Assembly: GCA_020736575.1 (NCBI GenBank)
Contig: JAGPYM010000018.1
Span: forward strand, 372,001 to 436,000
Direction of reading: 5' to 3'
Origin: Thelonectria olida
Lineage: Eukaryota; Ascomycota; Sordariomycetes; Hypocreales; Nectriaceae
DNA: 64,000 nucleotides
Shown here: positions 54,909-64,000 of the stretch, piece by piece
How positions within the stretch are numbered: the first letter of the stretch is position 1
How the letters are laid out: each line of letters begins with the position of its first letter
Position numbers and translations under genes: made by a program
Notes under the pieces: generated by a model
What the model was told of the DNA's origin: nothing
The model's database searches: none
Seen by the model: the letters and a program-made list of their open reading frames with translations, nothing else

Positions 54909-56384
54909 ATGGCCACAACAGCAGTTATCGACAGAACACCTCAAAGCTTAACGCCCGCCAGGCAGAACTCACGCAAGTTCGGTCGGCATGACTTCAATCG
55001 GTTTAACAGCCTGTCTCCATGGTACGTCTGCGCCGGGGAGAAAGACATCCGAACAGTCCATGTGGATTGTCGCCTTCTCTGCAAAGAATCAAAACTGGGC
55101 TTCTTCGGAACTGGGCGCGACGAACAACCCGCCGGTGTCATTTTTCTAGCCTTTGACATCTCCCAGCCTGACGACTGCAGGCTCTCGTCTGTCGCTGTCG
55201 AAGTCACGCTGGATCAGGAGCACCACTTGTGCAAACAATACCGAACGTCTTCCACCAGGAATATCAGTTCTCCTCTTCAAGTAAGAACATGGGGCCCAAC
55301 GAAGCTCACGGGCGAGAAACGAAAGGAGACAGTGGAGGTAAATACCAGCGGCACGCCATCTGCCCAGTTTCCTGGGGGCGGATTTGGCGGGCTGGGATTC
55401 AGCAAGACAAGGACTGTTGAGTGCTGCAGTCGATGGACATTCCACGGATCTCTTGTTCGAGCGGCGAGGAGCAGACTATACTCAGGCTTGAAATGGACCT
55501 TGACGGAAAACACTCTCGACAAAGGGTCCCGTTCTAGCGGCAACTTCTATACGGCATTCTCTTTCCAGTATAACGGCCAGCCACTCGTTATGAAAGTGAA
55601 GATTGATGGTAAACTCGGGCGGTCTGACAAATGGAAAGAGAAGAGCAAGAAAGTAACACGAGCATGGAAGAAGAAATTCGGACCGCGGGAGGATCATCCC
55701 GAAGATATTTCTACGACGCTGATTGAGCATGTTCCCGCAAAGAACTTGCGACTCGACAACCTTGCGGACGCATTGGGGAAGATGATGGAGAAGAAGAACC
55801 TCCTCGAGGGCGTCCCGGTCGAAGTTCCAGATGTTCAACCCTCGGCTTACTTGCCGACCACCGCAGGACCGGAGGATGACGGCGAGTTGGCGCAAGAGGG
55901 CGTCTCAATGGATGATGCTCACTTACATTCGATCAATTCCACATCCCAGATGCCCTATCCCCGGGCGTGGAGGGCTGGGGTTTGCAGGGTACCGACCTGG
56001 CTAGTCGATGAAGAGCCTCGTCATCAACCCACCTGGGCCAACCCAACAGAACCAACTTTATCGAATCTCTTCCATGCACAAGACAAGTATTTTGCACCTT
56101 GCATGAGCAGATCCATTGTTCGAGAAGTATCCGAAGTGTCTCCCGCTGCCACGCTCGTCGAAGAGGAGGAGGAAGATGAAAACGACGAGTCACGAAACGA
56201 CCAGAGCGGTATCGACAACAGCCATGTAGACCAGGAAATGGTAGCAAAGGTGCTCAGGATTGCAGCGGTTCGCATGCTTTTGCAGCTCTTAGCGAATCTG
56301 CTTGATTTGGTCGGGTCACAGGCATCACCCAAAAAGGCGGTTTCTCGAAAGATGTTACAACAATCACAAGTCAAGGGAGTTTGA
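54909..56384 (+). CDS. Unknown protein, divergent partner
   Basis: A single exon of 491 residues. I do not recognise the family. Residues 25-260 look like a globular mostly-beta domain, with phrases such as GVIFLAFDISQPDDCRLSSV, QVRTWGPTKLTGEKRKETV and FHGSLVRAARSRLYSGLKW; a Gly-rich loop FPGGGFGGLGF lies near residue 157. A basic stretch KWKEKSKKVTRAWKKKFGP follows. The C-terminal third is acidic (EEEEEDENDESRND) and ends in a short hydrophobic VAKVLRIAAVRMLLQLLANL that could be a weak membrane anchor or a packing helix. Together with the divergent unknown gene and the adjacent ankyrin/CorA-like gene it forms an unannotated trio. Confidence 0.8.
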   Translation: MATTAVIDRTPQSLTPARQNSRKFGRHDFNRFNSLSPWYVCAGEKDIRTVHVDCRLLCKESKLGFFGTGRDEQPAGVIFLAFDISQPDDCRLSSVAVEVTLDQEHHLCKQYRTSSTRNISSPLQVRTWGPTKLTGEKRKETVEVNTSGTPSAQFPGGGFGGLGFSKTRTVECCSRWTFHGSLVRAARSRLYSGLKWTLTENTLDKGSRSSGNFYTAFSFQYNGQPLVMKVKIDGKLGRSDKWKEKSKKVTRAWKKKFGPREDHPEDISTTLIEHVPAKNLRLDNLADALGKMMEKKNLLEGVPVEVPDVQPSAYLPTTAGPEDDGELAQEGVSMDDAHLHSINSTSQMPYPRAWRAGVCRVPTWLVDEEPRHQPTWANPTEPTLSNLFHAQDKYFAPCMSRSIVREVSEVSPAATLVEEEEEDENDESRNDQSGIDNSHVDQEMVAKVLRIAAVRMLLQLLANLLDLVGSQASPKKAVSRKMLQQSQVKGV

Positions 56385-57121
56385 TGTGCCAGAACTACAA
56401 TCTCCAAGTTTGGATTATAATGATTTCATTGGGTAAATTTCTAAGGCTTCATGAAATTCAACTTCACAATGAAGACATATCAAATTTATTCCGCTCATAC
56501 CGTCCGTCCCTCTTTTCTGTTTGTCAGTTGAACTCTGCTTCCCTCTTCCAGATCAAGCTCTTGCAAACCGCTTCTTGACTTCCTTTCTTTCCTTGGGCCC
56601 GTCATCTGTAATTGCTACTATTGGGATGTTATACATGGGTCTGAAAGCCGCAAAACACATGTGTCTGTCGAGTATGGATATATACGTAAGGCTGGTAAGG
56701 AGTTAGTAATGAGATTAGTAGGTTAATAAGAGAGATCATCTCGATAATACGTAATCATGCTTCAAAGGCCTCCAAGTGGTCATGTGGGCCGGCGGCACTC
56801 TCGGGAGCGTCCCAGGGCGACCGGGCGGCGCCGCTCAACTCGCCGATCAGTTTTGTGGTAATTAACTATTCATCTACCGGTAGTAGTTAAGAGGGCACTA
56901 GTCTAGACATCATTTCTGGATGTTTCCCAATTTCCCACGCAATCAAACTAACGGCCGGGCCACACCTCGCTGCCGGTGTCAGTCAGTGTGGCGTTTGACT
57001 GAAAAATTGGCTGCTGCGATGAAATCTTCCCAGCCGTGTGTGATTGTCAGTGTAGTGAAGTGTCTTTGTCCAAGCAAACGTACGCCCTCATATTCGTACA
57101 TGTATTAATTATAACGCCAAA
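56385..57121. other. Convergent 3' region
   Basis: 737 bases with no gene; contains a TACCGGTA palindrome at 56875-56882 of no clear meaning. Confidence 0.5.
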
Positions 57122-58585
57122 TTACAAAATTGAATCGCCAGCCATGATCTTGTCCTCTGTCGTAAAAAAGGTATCCTTCTCGTTGATAAACTGCTTGTGA
57201 AACGTCTCCAGAAGAACGCCAGGGAACACGGCGCCCACAGCCAGCACTAGCCTGTCCTCCTTGCCCAGCCAAACGTGCTTGATAAATTCGCCGTTGCAGC
57301 CTGTATTGCTCTCGGGGAATCCGTTGGCCTCGGTGCAAGGCAGTTCCTTGATATGGTCCTTATAGTCGTAGCGAATAAAGGTGCCGAAGCCACCCTGATC
57401 GGTGGGTTGCCAGCCCTTGCGATTTCGGAACTCGGTGCAACCTGGGTACTTGCCGCCCTCGTTGGGGCAGTCGTCCCAGTCTTTGAACATCTCGTACAAT
57501 TTTGTATTGTTCTGCATAATCATGAAACCAGTGTTTAGAAATAGGTTGCCGAACCTGTCCCGGTTGTGTTGGGTATCGGGATCAACAGGCAGAGCAAGGG
57601 AGTTGTTCAAAGGCGAGAGGCTCCAATAATTCATAAGCCACTCAAGAGGAAGGCTCAAATGGTTGAACATGGCGTCTGAATCAATAAAGACACAGACATC
57701 ATGATGCTTCAGGATCTTGGACAGAACCGACGGCTTCTTCCATGAATCGCGGCGGTCTTCATACGTGTTGATTTTAACGTAGTAGTACTGGTAGCCGTGA
57801 ATTTTGGCTATCAGCAATGTTAGTATAAGAAACGAGCAAGGGCCAAACGGCGGAAGAGAAGAACGTACCATAAGCCCAGTGGTTCAGAGTGCCTCCCGAC
57901 GGACCATGAACTTCTGAGCTGCGATTCCAGGTCATACTCTCAGACCAAAGCTCGCCGGGTTTGTCGAAACTGCGGCTTTCCAGATCGACGATGCAAAGCC
58001 GCTTGCCAAGTGACTCGGTCCAATATGGTTTGTCCGAAGGAAGCTTGGCGGGCCAATGGCCATACTGTGCGTACTCGGGGTCATTCGGCTTGACGGCGGG
58101 GAATACCCATTGCTCTGGACGAAAGGCGTCGACGTTTGCGGACTCGCGAGCGGGAGGCGCCTCGGATTCTTTGGGCTTGCTCGTCGGGGCCGGTTCATCA
58201 TCAGGCGCGTGTGTTGGGCCATTCACGACATCGTCTGCGAAAGTGACCTCATCGAGATCCTCGGGCTCGTACGTCGGCGTGCTCGCGAACTCATTGACCG
58301 TTTTCGCCGCAGTATCGGCGGCTTCGTCGACCGCAATAGTGGTATGGGTAGGCTTCTTGTCGGGGATAACTGGCACGGAATCTGAGCTGTGTGGCAGATG
58401 TCAGACAGGTTCTATTGTGAATCGAGAAAGACGTCGGGGACGCAAGGGAGGAAAACTCACATCTCGGTTGCCGGGGTCGTGGCTGTTGCTGGGGTGCTGA
58501 GATAGAAATGGACCAGGCCCATAAAGATTGTGAAGAAAGCAGCCGCGGCCAGGAGCGCCACCCTGTTGGATCGAACCGTGCTCAT
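57122..58585 (-). CDS. Type II membrane glycosyltransferase (GT34-like)
   Basis: Exons 58585-58461, 58386-57869 and 57807-57122 give 442 residues. Residues 1-12 are a short cytosolic end and about residues 9-31 (ALLAAAAFFTIFMGLVHFY) a signal anchor, so the protein should sit in the Golgi with its catalytic part in the lumen. A Thr/Pro/Glu-rich stem of about 110 residues follows. The catalytic domain starts near residue 140 and shows KIHGYQYYYVKI, then FIDSDAMFNHLSLPLEWLM with a D-x-D metal/nucleotide-sugar motif, and FGNLFLNTGFMIMQNN. This order resembles GMA12/MNN10 (GT34) alpha-galactosyl or mannosyl transferases, but the match is distant and another GT-A family is possible. Confidence 0.78.
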
Positions 58586-60513
58586 TTTCGATGCCGTTGA
58601 ACGTCTCTAGTCATAGAATAGACGAGAAACAAGCAAACAGGAATGGCGGTGCGACTCGGCGGAGACGAGGCTCGGCACGATCGGAAGAACGGCCTTGAAG
58701 CAAAGCGTCCAAGTTGGAGATGCCAAGATGGTCGGGGAAGAAATCAGTCAGGCTCGGGGATGGAAGGGGTGGTGGAATATTCTTCACAGAAAAAGCTGCG
58801 ATGACGAGGGGGTGAAGAATAAGGGGATCATTTCTTTCCGTCTTACTGCGGGGGAAAGTCATCTTTACCAAAGTCCCCCCCCCCTGCTGCCAAGTGCCAC
58901 GATGATTACCTACAGGATCAATCTATGTACATTTGCTGACTGGACTGGACTTTGGCACTCCTGGCAGCTGACTGTGGATGGCGGCCAACGCGTTCGTAGG
59001 CACTGTACCTTGTTTTACTATGGAACCTAATCCGCATTCCGCAATCCCATTCGCCTCAAATTGCCCTCCAACTGGCCAACCACGTGTAATTACAAAAGGC
59101 CAAGAGACGTTGGGTTAGAGAAGCGCGTTACCTTTGTATCCATGCCTATTAATAGGTGGGTTACCAGTCGTGCCCCGATCCTTTTCCTACATAAAAAGAG
59201 CTGGGCCTTTGGTTGTTCCATGGCTTGAGAAGACTCATGCGCGTGCTTTGCTTTGACGAACAAATACCAGAGACATATCCTCCCTATTCTCGATGCGTGA
59301 TGTCATCCTGAACCCATCGTTGGTTCGTCGCCGTTCAGATCTTTGACGGTCTGTACACGACCCACAAGGCTCAGACAAAGTCTCGGCTCGCACGGGCGTT
59401 GCCCCCGGCATGATAGTCGGGACTTGTCGCACACGCTAGGTTGTGTGAAGCACAAGGTATCTTCAATCTGCGACAATTCCATTCACCTCAACCCCTGCAA
59501 GGTATACGCGAAGAGCTCGAGGGATACGCGCACACAATTAGGGCGAGACTCGGGGGTGTGGGTGTTGAGCAGCCGAGCAGCCGAGCCAAGTCAGCCCCTG
59601 AGCTGAGTGATAATTAGACGGTAAGAAAGGATTGGGCAACAGCCAAGGTTTCAAGCGAAGAAGCCAAGGACGCCGAAGGGAGCGCGCAATGTAACGACAC
59701 ACCGACTCCTCCCAAAACGAGTCAAAACCTGTGAGATTTTTATACGCAACTTGGGCTAGACAACTACAAGGGTGGGGAATCATGCCCGACTCCTGAAACT
59801 TGAGTCTTTGGTCGCGCCGCCACTAAAACTAAGGCGCTGTAGCCATGACATGCCGCCGGCCGTTGAAGACACTGATGGACGGGTGCGGGTGGAGTTGCAT
59901 GGAATCCAATCTGTTGCCTAGCTGGAACGGCGGCACAGTGGACGAGCTTTGGCACTTGGCACTTCCGTCTCCATCATTTTATCATAATAAGGAGACAATT
60001 TCTCCCTTTCGCGCTCCTGCGAACTCCGCCGCTCTTTCGCTCCACCTTCTTCAAATGCTATCACCATGAAGACTGGTTGGTTTCTTTTGCGAGGGGGTAA
60101 CGACTAGCTCCAATGATCTCAACGCCTTGAAGATTTAGACAGGCTCAGCCATTGATCGCCCAAACGCACAAGACCCATTCAGCTCGGAAATCCGCAATCT
60201 CTTGAGAGCAGCCACCTGCAAGCCACCTACAGCCTGGATCACGTCTGTTTGAAGATAACTCAGCGCCGGCTGCTAAACACACTCCTTGTGCCACATGCCA
60301 AATCTGAGGCGCATGTTGTCTGGCACTCTTCCCGCCAACGGGGAAGCAGAATGGACGGTTGTGTTTTTGGTGTGTTTCTTCGACGAATCTCCTGGCCGCT
60401 TTCATGGATGCAAATCAGCCAAGTGACATTAGATCTTTCATCACTCCTCTATTTGCCGCCTCTCCCCAATTCCCCCGCATCCCTATGTATCCCATGTTCT
60501 CTTGACCGCCCGG
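58586..60513. other. Gene-free region, 1.9 kb
   Basis: Promoter of the glycosyltransferase at the left and 3' flank of the surface-protein gene at the right. A run of ten C occurs at 58875-58884 and a GAGCAGCC duplication at 59570-59581. Frames under 115 codons only; none supported. Confidence 0.5.
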
Positions 60514-61387
60514 TCAAGGCGCTTCATGAACTCCGGGTTGACTCTTGGCAAACTCTGGGTATATCACAGGGTGGCCTGGCAGCTCATTCATAGGGCGGCC
60601 TCCCAATTCCGACTTGTTGTACCCTAGAATGCTCATAATTGGCTGCCGCGGCTCTTCAGGCTCGGACGGCACGTTTGAGTCTCGGGCCCGCCTTCGAAAG
60701 TGCTTCCAAGCCAACAGTCCAATACCGGCGAGCGCCAAGACACTACCAAGTGATGCGGCAACGGCTACACCCGTCGTTGCCGCTGGTGAAAGTCCCGAGT
60801 TCGACTCAGGGTCTGAGTTTGCGCTTGTCTCTTGGCTTGAAGATGAGCCAGTGGCCGTGGATTGGCTGATGGACGTTTCGGTTGTTAGCGACAAGGCAGT
60901 TGTCGAGACGGCTGCAGTCGTGGTCGAGTCGGATTTCGGCGCTGTCACATTGAAGCGTTGCGACCCACGCAATGCGTCAGTATCGCCAGGCTTATACAAA
61001 GTAAACCAGCCGATGGCGTCTTCTTGATGCGTCGTATAGTCATAGGGATCATGCTGCGCCTTCCAAGTGTAGCGGTTGTCTGTTGTGTTTTCTGTGTGTC
61101 TTGGTGAGCAAACCGCACACGACTTTCGGAACGGCGCATCTCGTACCAGCCAAGTAGACGGTGCCTATCATGTCGCCGCCAAGCTGTTGGACAAAGCCAA
61201 GGGTTATCTCGTCAAGATCAGTTTCCCATGTAATTGCGATTGAAGTCCCGGCCTCGTAACGTATATTATTGCTTGGATCCTGGTCGATGTTCGAATCGTA
61301 TCTTGGGGGACGAATAAAGCGCGTGTCGCATCGCGCAGCGGGGGCGAGGATGGCAAATGCCAGGTAGTAAAACAGGAGCCAACGCAT
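60514..61387 (-). CDS. Single-pass surface sensor-like protein
   Basis: Exons 61387-61147 and 61091-60514 give 272 residues. Residues 1-20 (MRWLLFYYLAFAILAPAARC) are a signal peptide. The extracellular part, about residues 21-140, includes IRYEAGTSIAITWETDLDEI and, across the intron, ENTTDNRYTWKAQ, a beta-sandwich-like pattern common in fungal surface proteins. A Ser/Thr-rich stalk of 45 residues follows, then one transmembrane helix (TGVAVAASLGSVLALAGIGL), the stop-transfer KHFRRRARD and a 50-residue Pro/Glu-containing cytosolic tail. This is the layout of wall-stress sensors and similar proteins. No ligand or pathway can be named. Confidence 0.82.
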
Positions 61388-62731
61388 GATGTCCACGGGG
61401 ATGAGAAAAGTATTAAAAGTTATGAGATTTGGTATGCGTTCGATTTCTGCGTAAGCTTCCCTTCGCCTCTCCAGGCCGAGTCATGATCAGCAAAGAAGAG
61501 TGGAAGAGGGTGAATGACAGTGTGATCAAGCGACTCCTGCCTGCCTGTCGGGTTTTATCAATGCCTAGGCAGGCATACCAGCCATATTAGCCAAAAATCT
61601 TCAAATTTTGATACGCGTTGCAACCTTGTCTGGGTCGAGAGATTACTGGTCGGCCCCTTTGGGAGTCGAGGGGCTGAAGTGCTGGGCCACTTGCGAAGCG
61701 CTCAAACAGCGTGTTTCGAATGTGCTGAAAGGATTTGACCTGCATGCAATTACCAGTCATTTTCTCCGCACAAGGACCGCGGAGCCCGGCTGTTAGTTAC
61801 TTGGGCCCCAACCTCGATATCCTTGTTGTTTCGCATGCTAGCTTGAGTGCAACATCGGCAGACACATCAGTGGTGATTCTGCCAGCATCGCCTCGTCGAC
61901 CAAACTGCTTGCATGACGAATGACTCAGGACGGTGTCGTAGTCCAAATACGAATTGGGTGAGCATAGGGCTGATTAGCGCCAGATCTCGATCTGTTAGTT
62001 CAGACGCCAACAGGTTGGGTCGAAACTCGGGTTCCATACTCCGCGTACAACACTTAACTACCGATTACAACGGGGATTCTGACTGGCCAAGCCTTGAGAG
62101 CTTCTACCAATTACCTATAACCCAGGAACTCGGTCTCATAATGCATTTCTGGCCACCGTGCCTATTTCTTTCTCATTTAATGCCCTGGTCTTAATGAATG
62201 CCCTGGTCTTGAGCCATGTAGTTATGCACTATGGCAACTGTTCGTGGCATGGCAAAGTTTAGCTTCTCTACATCATTATCAAAAGAAAACATTCTCAAAG
62301 TTCCAGAGCACACGCGAAAGCTATATTATAGGACAGTCGGGGTTAAATACCCCATTTGTGAGCCCACCTCTCAGTCTCTGTGCCTGAAAATCGCCGACGG
62401 GAGGCACCAGTAGGCACATTGCCTAGTTCGCCGCTGTCACGAACGAACTCGGTTGCCTAGGCAAACTTATGCTGCGTCACAAGCCCGACTCAGAATCCGA
62501 GGCAGTATCGCATGACGACCTGGACCAACTGGGTCGCCTGGGCCGCCAGTTGATTCACCCTAACCAACATCAGCGTCATATTTCTGGGGTCAGACGAACC
62601 CACGATGGTCCTTGTGAAAAGTGAAGTCATTGTAGCTGTTTTATTTATTGTAATTAGGTTGCGGAGAAGAATCGTCACAATCATGCAATTGCCACGTGTA
62701 CGATATGTAGCACAACTACCACAATCCAATT
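61388..62731. other. Intergenic, 1.3 kb
   Basis: Promoter of the surface-protein gene at the left; 3' flank of the CorA-like gene at the right. Contains an 18-base-offset direct duplication at 62179-62210. No gene supported. Confidence 0.5.
62179..62210 (+). repeat. Short direct repeat
   Basis: The 14-mer AATGCCCTGGTCTT occurs at 62179-62192 and again at 62197-62210. A local duplication of no known role. Confidence 0.8.
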
Positions 62732-64000
62732 TCACGCACTCTGCTCGCCGTCAGTCTTCTCGTCGCCAGACCCGTATCGTTCGGGCCTGTAGGTTTCCTC
62801 AAATGCTTGTGGAGGTTGAGGAGGTCTCGATGGTCGTCGAGATGCACGAGATGAAAAGTCTGGCATCCGCAAGTTCGAATACGTAGTGCTAGACTCCTTC
62901 TTCTCCTTTGTAGAGATTGGTTTCTGGTGATGCATCGGATGGCTACTACTCATTCGGTGCGGTTTAGACGAAGGCCTAACCTGGGTCACAAAGACAGGTT
63001 TCGTCGCCATGGATGGCCTTGCACTGAAAGTCGCCCCGGGCGGGCGCGGCGCGGGCGGGACGGGAAAGGGAGGAATTGGCATCCCTGGAGGCCTTCCGTG
63101 TCCATGTAGACCAGGAGGTGGTGGGAATGATGGCGCCGGCGGTGGCGGCACACTCACAAAGATGGGTGGACGGCCTGACGGTTTCTGAGAATAGTGGAGC
63201 GGCGATGGGCCATCAGAGCTATCATCCGAGTCCGATGATCCAGAGGAATCTGGGAGGCGCTGGTTATACCTTCTGCTCTGTTTGGACTTCCTCGAAGCTT
63301 TGGTACGACCGTCATCCTGTCCCTTTCGCCGCCTGAGGCTTGTGATCTGAGAATAAGGCATCAGATGCAACAGTGCATGCAATCTCTTCGGACGCAAACC
63401 TTCGTCCAAGTGTTGACTCTTGGTGAAGATGTAGTAACAAAGGGTAATCGAGGCAAGGAGGACGGGTATGACAGCAGCGACGAATAACCTCGGGTCGGCT
63501 TCGAGGGATGTCATACCAAATATGGACTATAAGAACCATCAGTGAATGATTTAGATAGGGGTTGGGGTGCACGTACGGCGACAAAAGCCATGGGTGTGAA
63601 GATGATGGCAACAAAGGTAAACCACATCATGACCCAGCTCATTCTCTCATCCGCTACGCTAAATTCCTAAGGCATCTCAGTTAGACATTTCTATCTCGAG
63701 AACTCAAAGAGTCTTACCAGTTCTAGAGAAGCCTTGAACCTCTCAAGGAACATTTCAACTTGTCTCTCGAAATCGGCAACATCATCCTCAATCGACAGGA
63801 GGGTTTTCTTGGCTTGTTTCATTGCATCTCGAAGGCCTTGACTTGCGCCAGTACCTCTCGTCCTGAAGGGTTCGATCTCGTTGTACTCTCTGAGTCTCTT
63901 TAGAAGGGCTCGGTTCTGCAGAATGTCGGGCAGGCTAAATGAGATCTGGATGAGAGCCTGATTTAGAAGAAAAGAGCGATCTGAGACACCCCATGTTGTG
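62732..64000 (-). CDS. CorA-like membrane protein with Pro-rich tail (5' end outside window)
   Basis: Three exons lie in the window: 64000-63718 (partial), 63666-63577 and 63526-62732; about 388 residues. The first visible part is helical and charged (LLSIEDDVADFERQVEMFLE), matching the long stalk helix of CorA-type proteins. Helix 1 is WVMMWFTFVAIIFTPMAFVA, followed by SIFGMTS, where a true CorA has GMN; the third residue is Thr, not Asn. Helix 2 is LFVAAVIPVLLASITLCYYI. The 190-residue cytosolic tail is Pro/Ser/Arg-rich, with PPPPGLHGHGRPPGMPIPP-like runs that could bind SH3 or WW domains. A weak GTTTGC donor suggests, but does not prove, a further 54-base intron near 63398-63345. The N-terminal half is beyond 64000. 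Confidence 0.82.

Noticed and set aside
56862..56890. TTAACTA ... TAGTTAA arms around TACCGGTA
   Set aside because: The arms and the inner palindrome do not share a centre, so no clean hairpin forms.
58875..58884. Run of ten cytosines
   Set aside because: Simple homopolymer in intergenic DNA, without further signal.

Overview
The window looks like nuclear DNA of a filamentous ascomycete, probably a sordariomycete close to Hypocreales. Genes carry short introns of about 50-80 bases with GTAAGT-like donors and YAG acceptors. Genes are spaced 0.3-2 kb apart on both strands. The families present (PTH11-like receptor, Zn(II)2Cys6 and C2H2 regulators, GPI-anchored GH17 glucanase, alpha-glucoside permease, metacaspase, ankyrin/CorA-like proteins) are typical of such fungi. 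I see no rRNA, convincing tRNA, CRISPR array or intact transposon. The lineage is an inference from protein character, not from a search.

0-9 kb: a CLN3/battenin-like vacuolar membrane protein, a Zn(II)2Cys6 regulator, a secreted six-exon TAP-type serine aminopeptidase, an AT-rich relic reading frame, and a five-exon PTH11-like seven-helix protein. 10-19 kb: a large two-finger C2H2 regulator, a six-exon Zn(II)2Cys6 regulator, and 20 bases beyond it a tail-to-tail F-box-like gene whose single reading frame is broken by two TAG codons. 19-28 kb: an alpha-glucoside/maltose-type permease behind a long leader region, an intronless GPI-anchored GH17 beta-1,3-glucanase, and a LURP-one/tubby-C2-like protein.

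29-36 kb: a WW-domain, polyQ and GYG-rich glycine-zipper protein, divergently transcribed from a type I metacaspase whose prodomain is also a GYG/Q repeat; then an alpha/beta hydrolase and a coiled-coil protein. 37-43 kb is accessory in character: a small C2H2/AT-hook protein without a clear start, a 22-bp perfect palindrome, a cluster of (A)ATTGGCCC motifs, a small TATA-driven gene, a secreted eight-cysteine protein, and a decayed single-pass membrane protein gene. 43-46 kb: an HSL-type esterase and an RTG2-like Ppx/GppA protein.

48-64 kb: a 13-exon ankyrin protein ending in a CorA-like two-helix module, two unknown proteins transcribed from a shared 469-base intergenic region, a type II membrane glycosyltransferase, a single-pass sensor-like surface protein, and the C-terminal part of a second CorA-like protein running off the window. 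In both CorA-like proteins the canonical GMN signature is missing.

For multi-exon genes I chained exons by hand. Phases were checked to close in frame, so exon ends are usually firm; uncertain ones are flagged.
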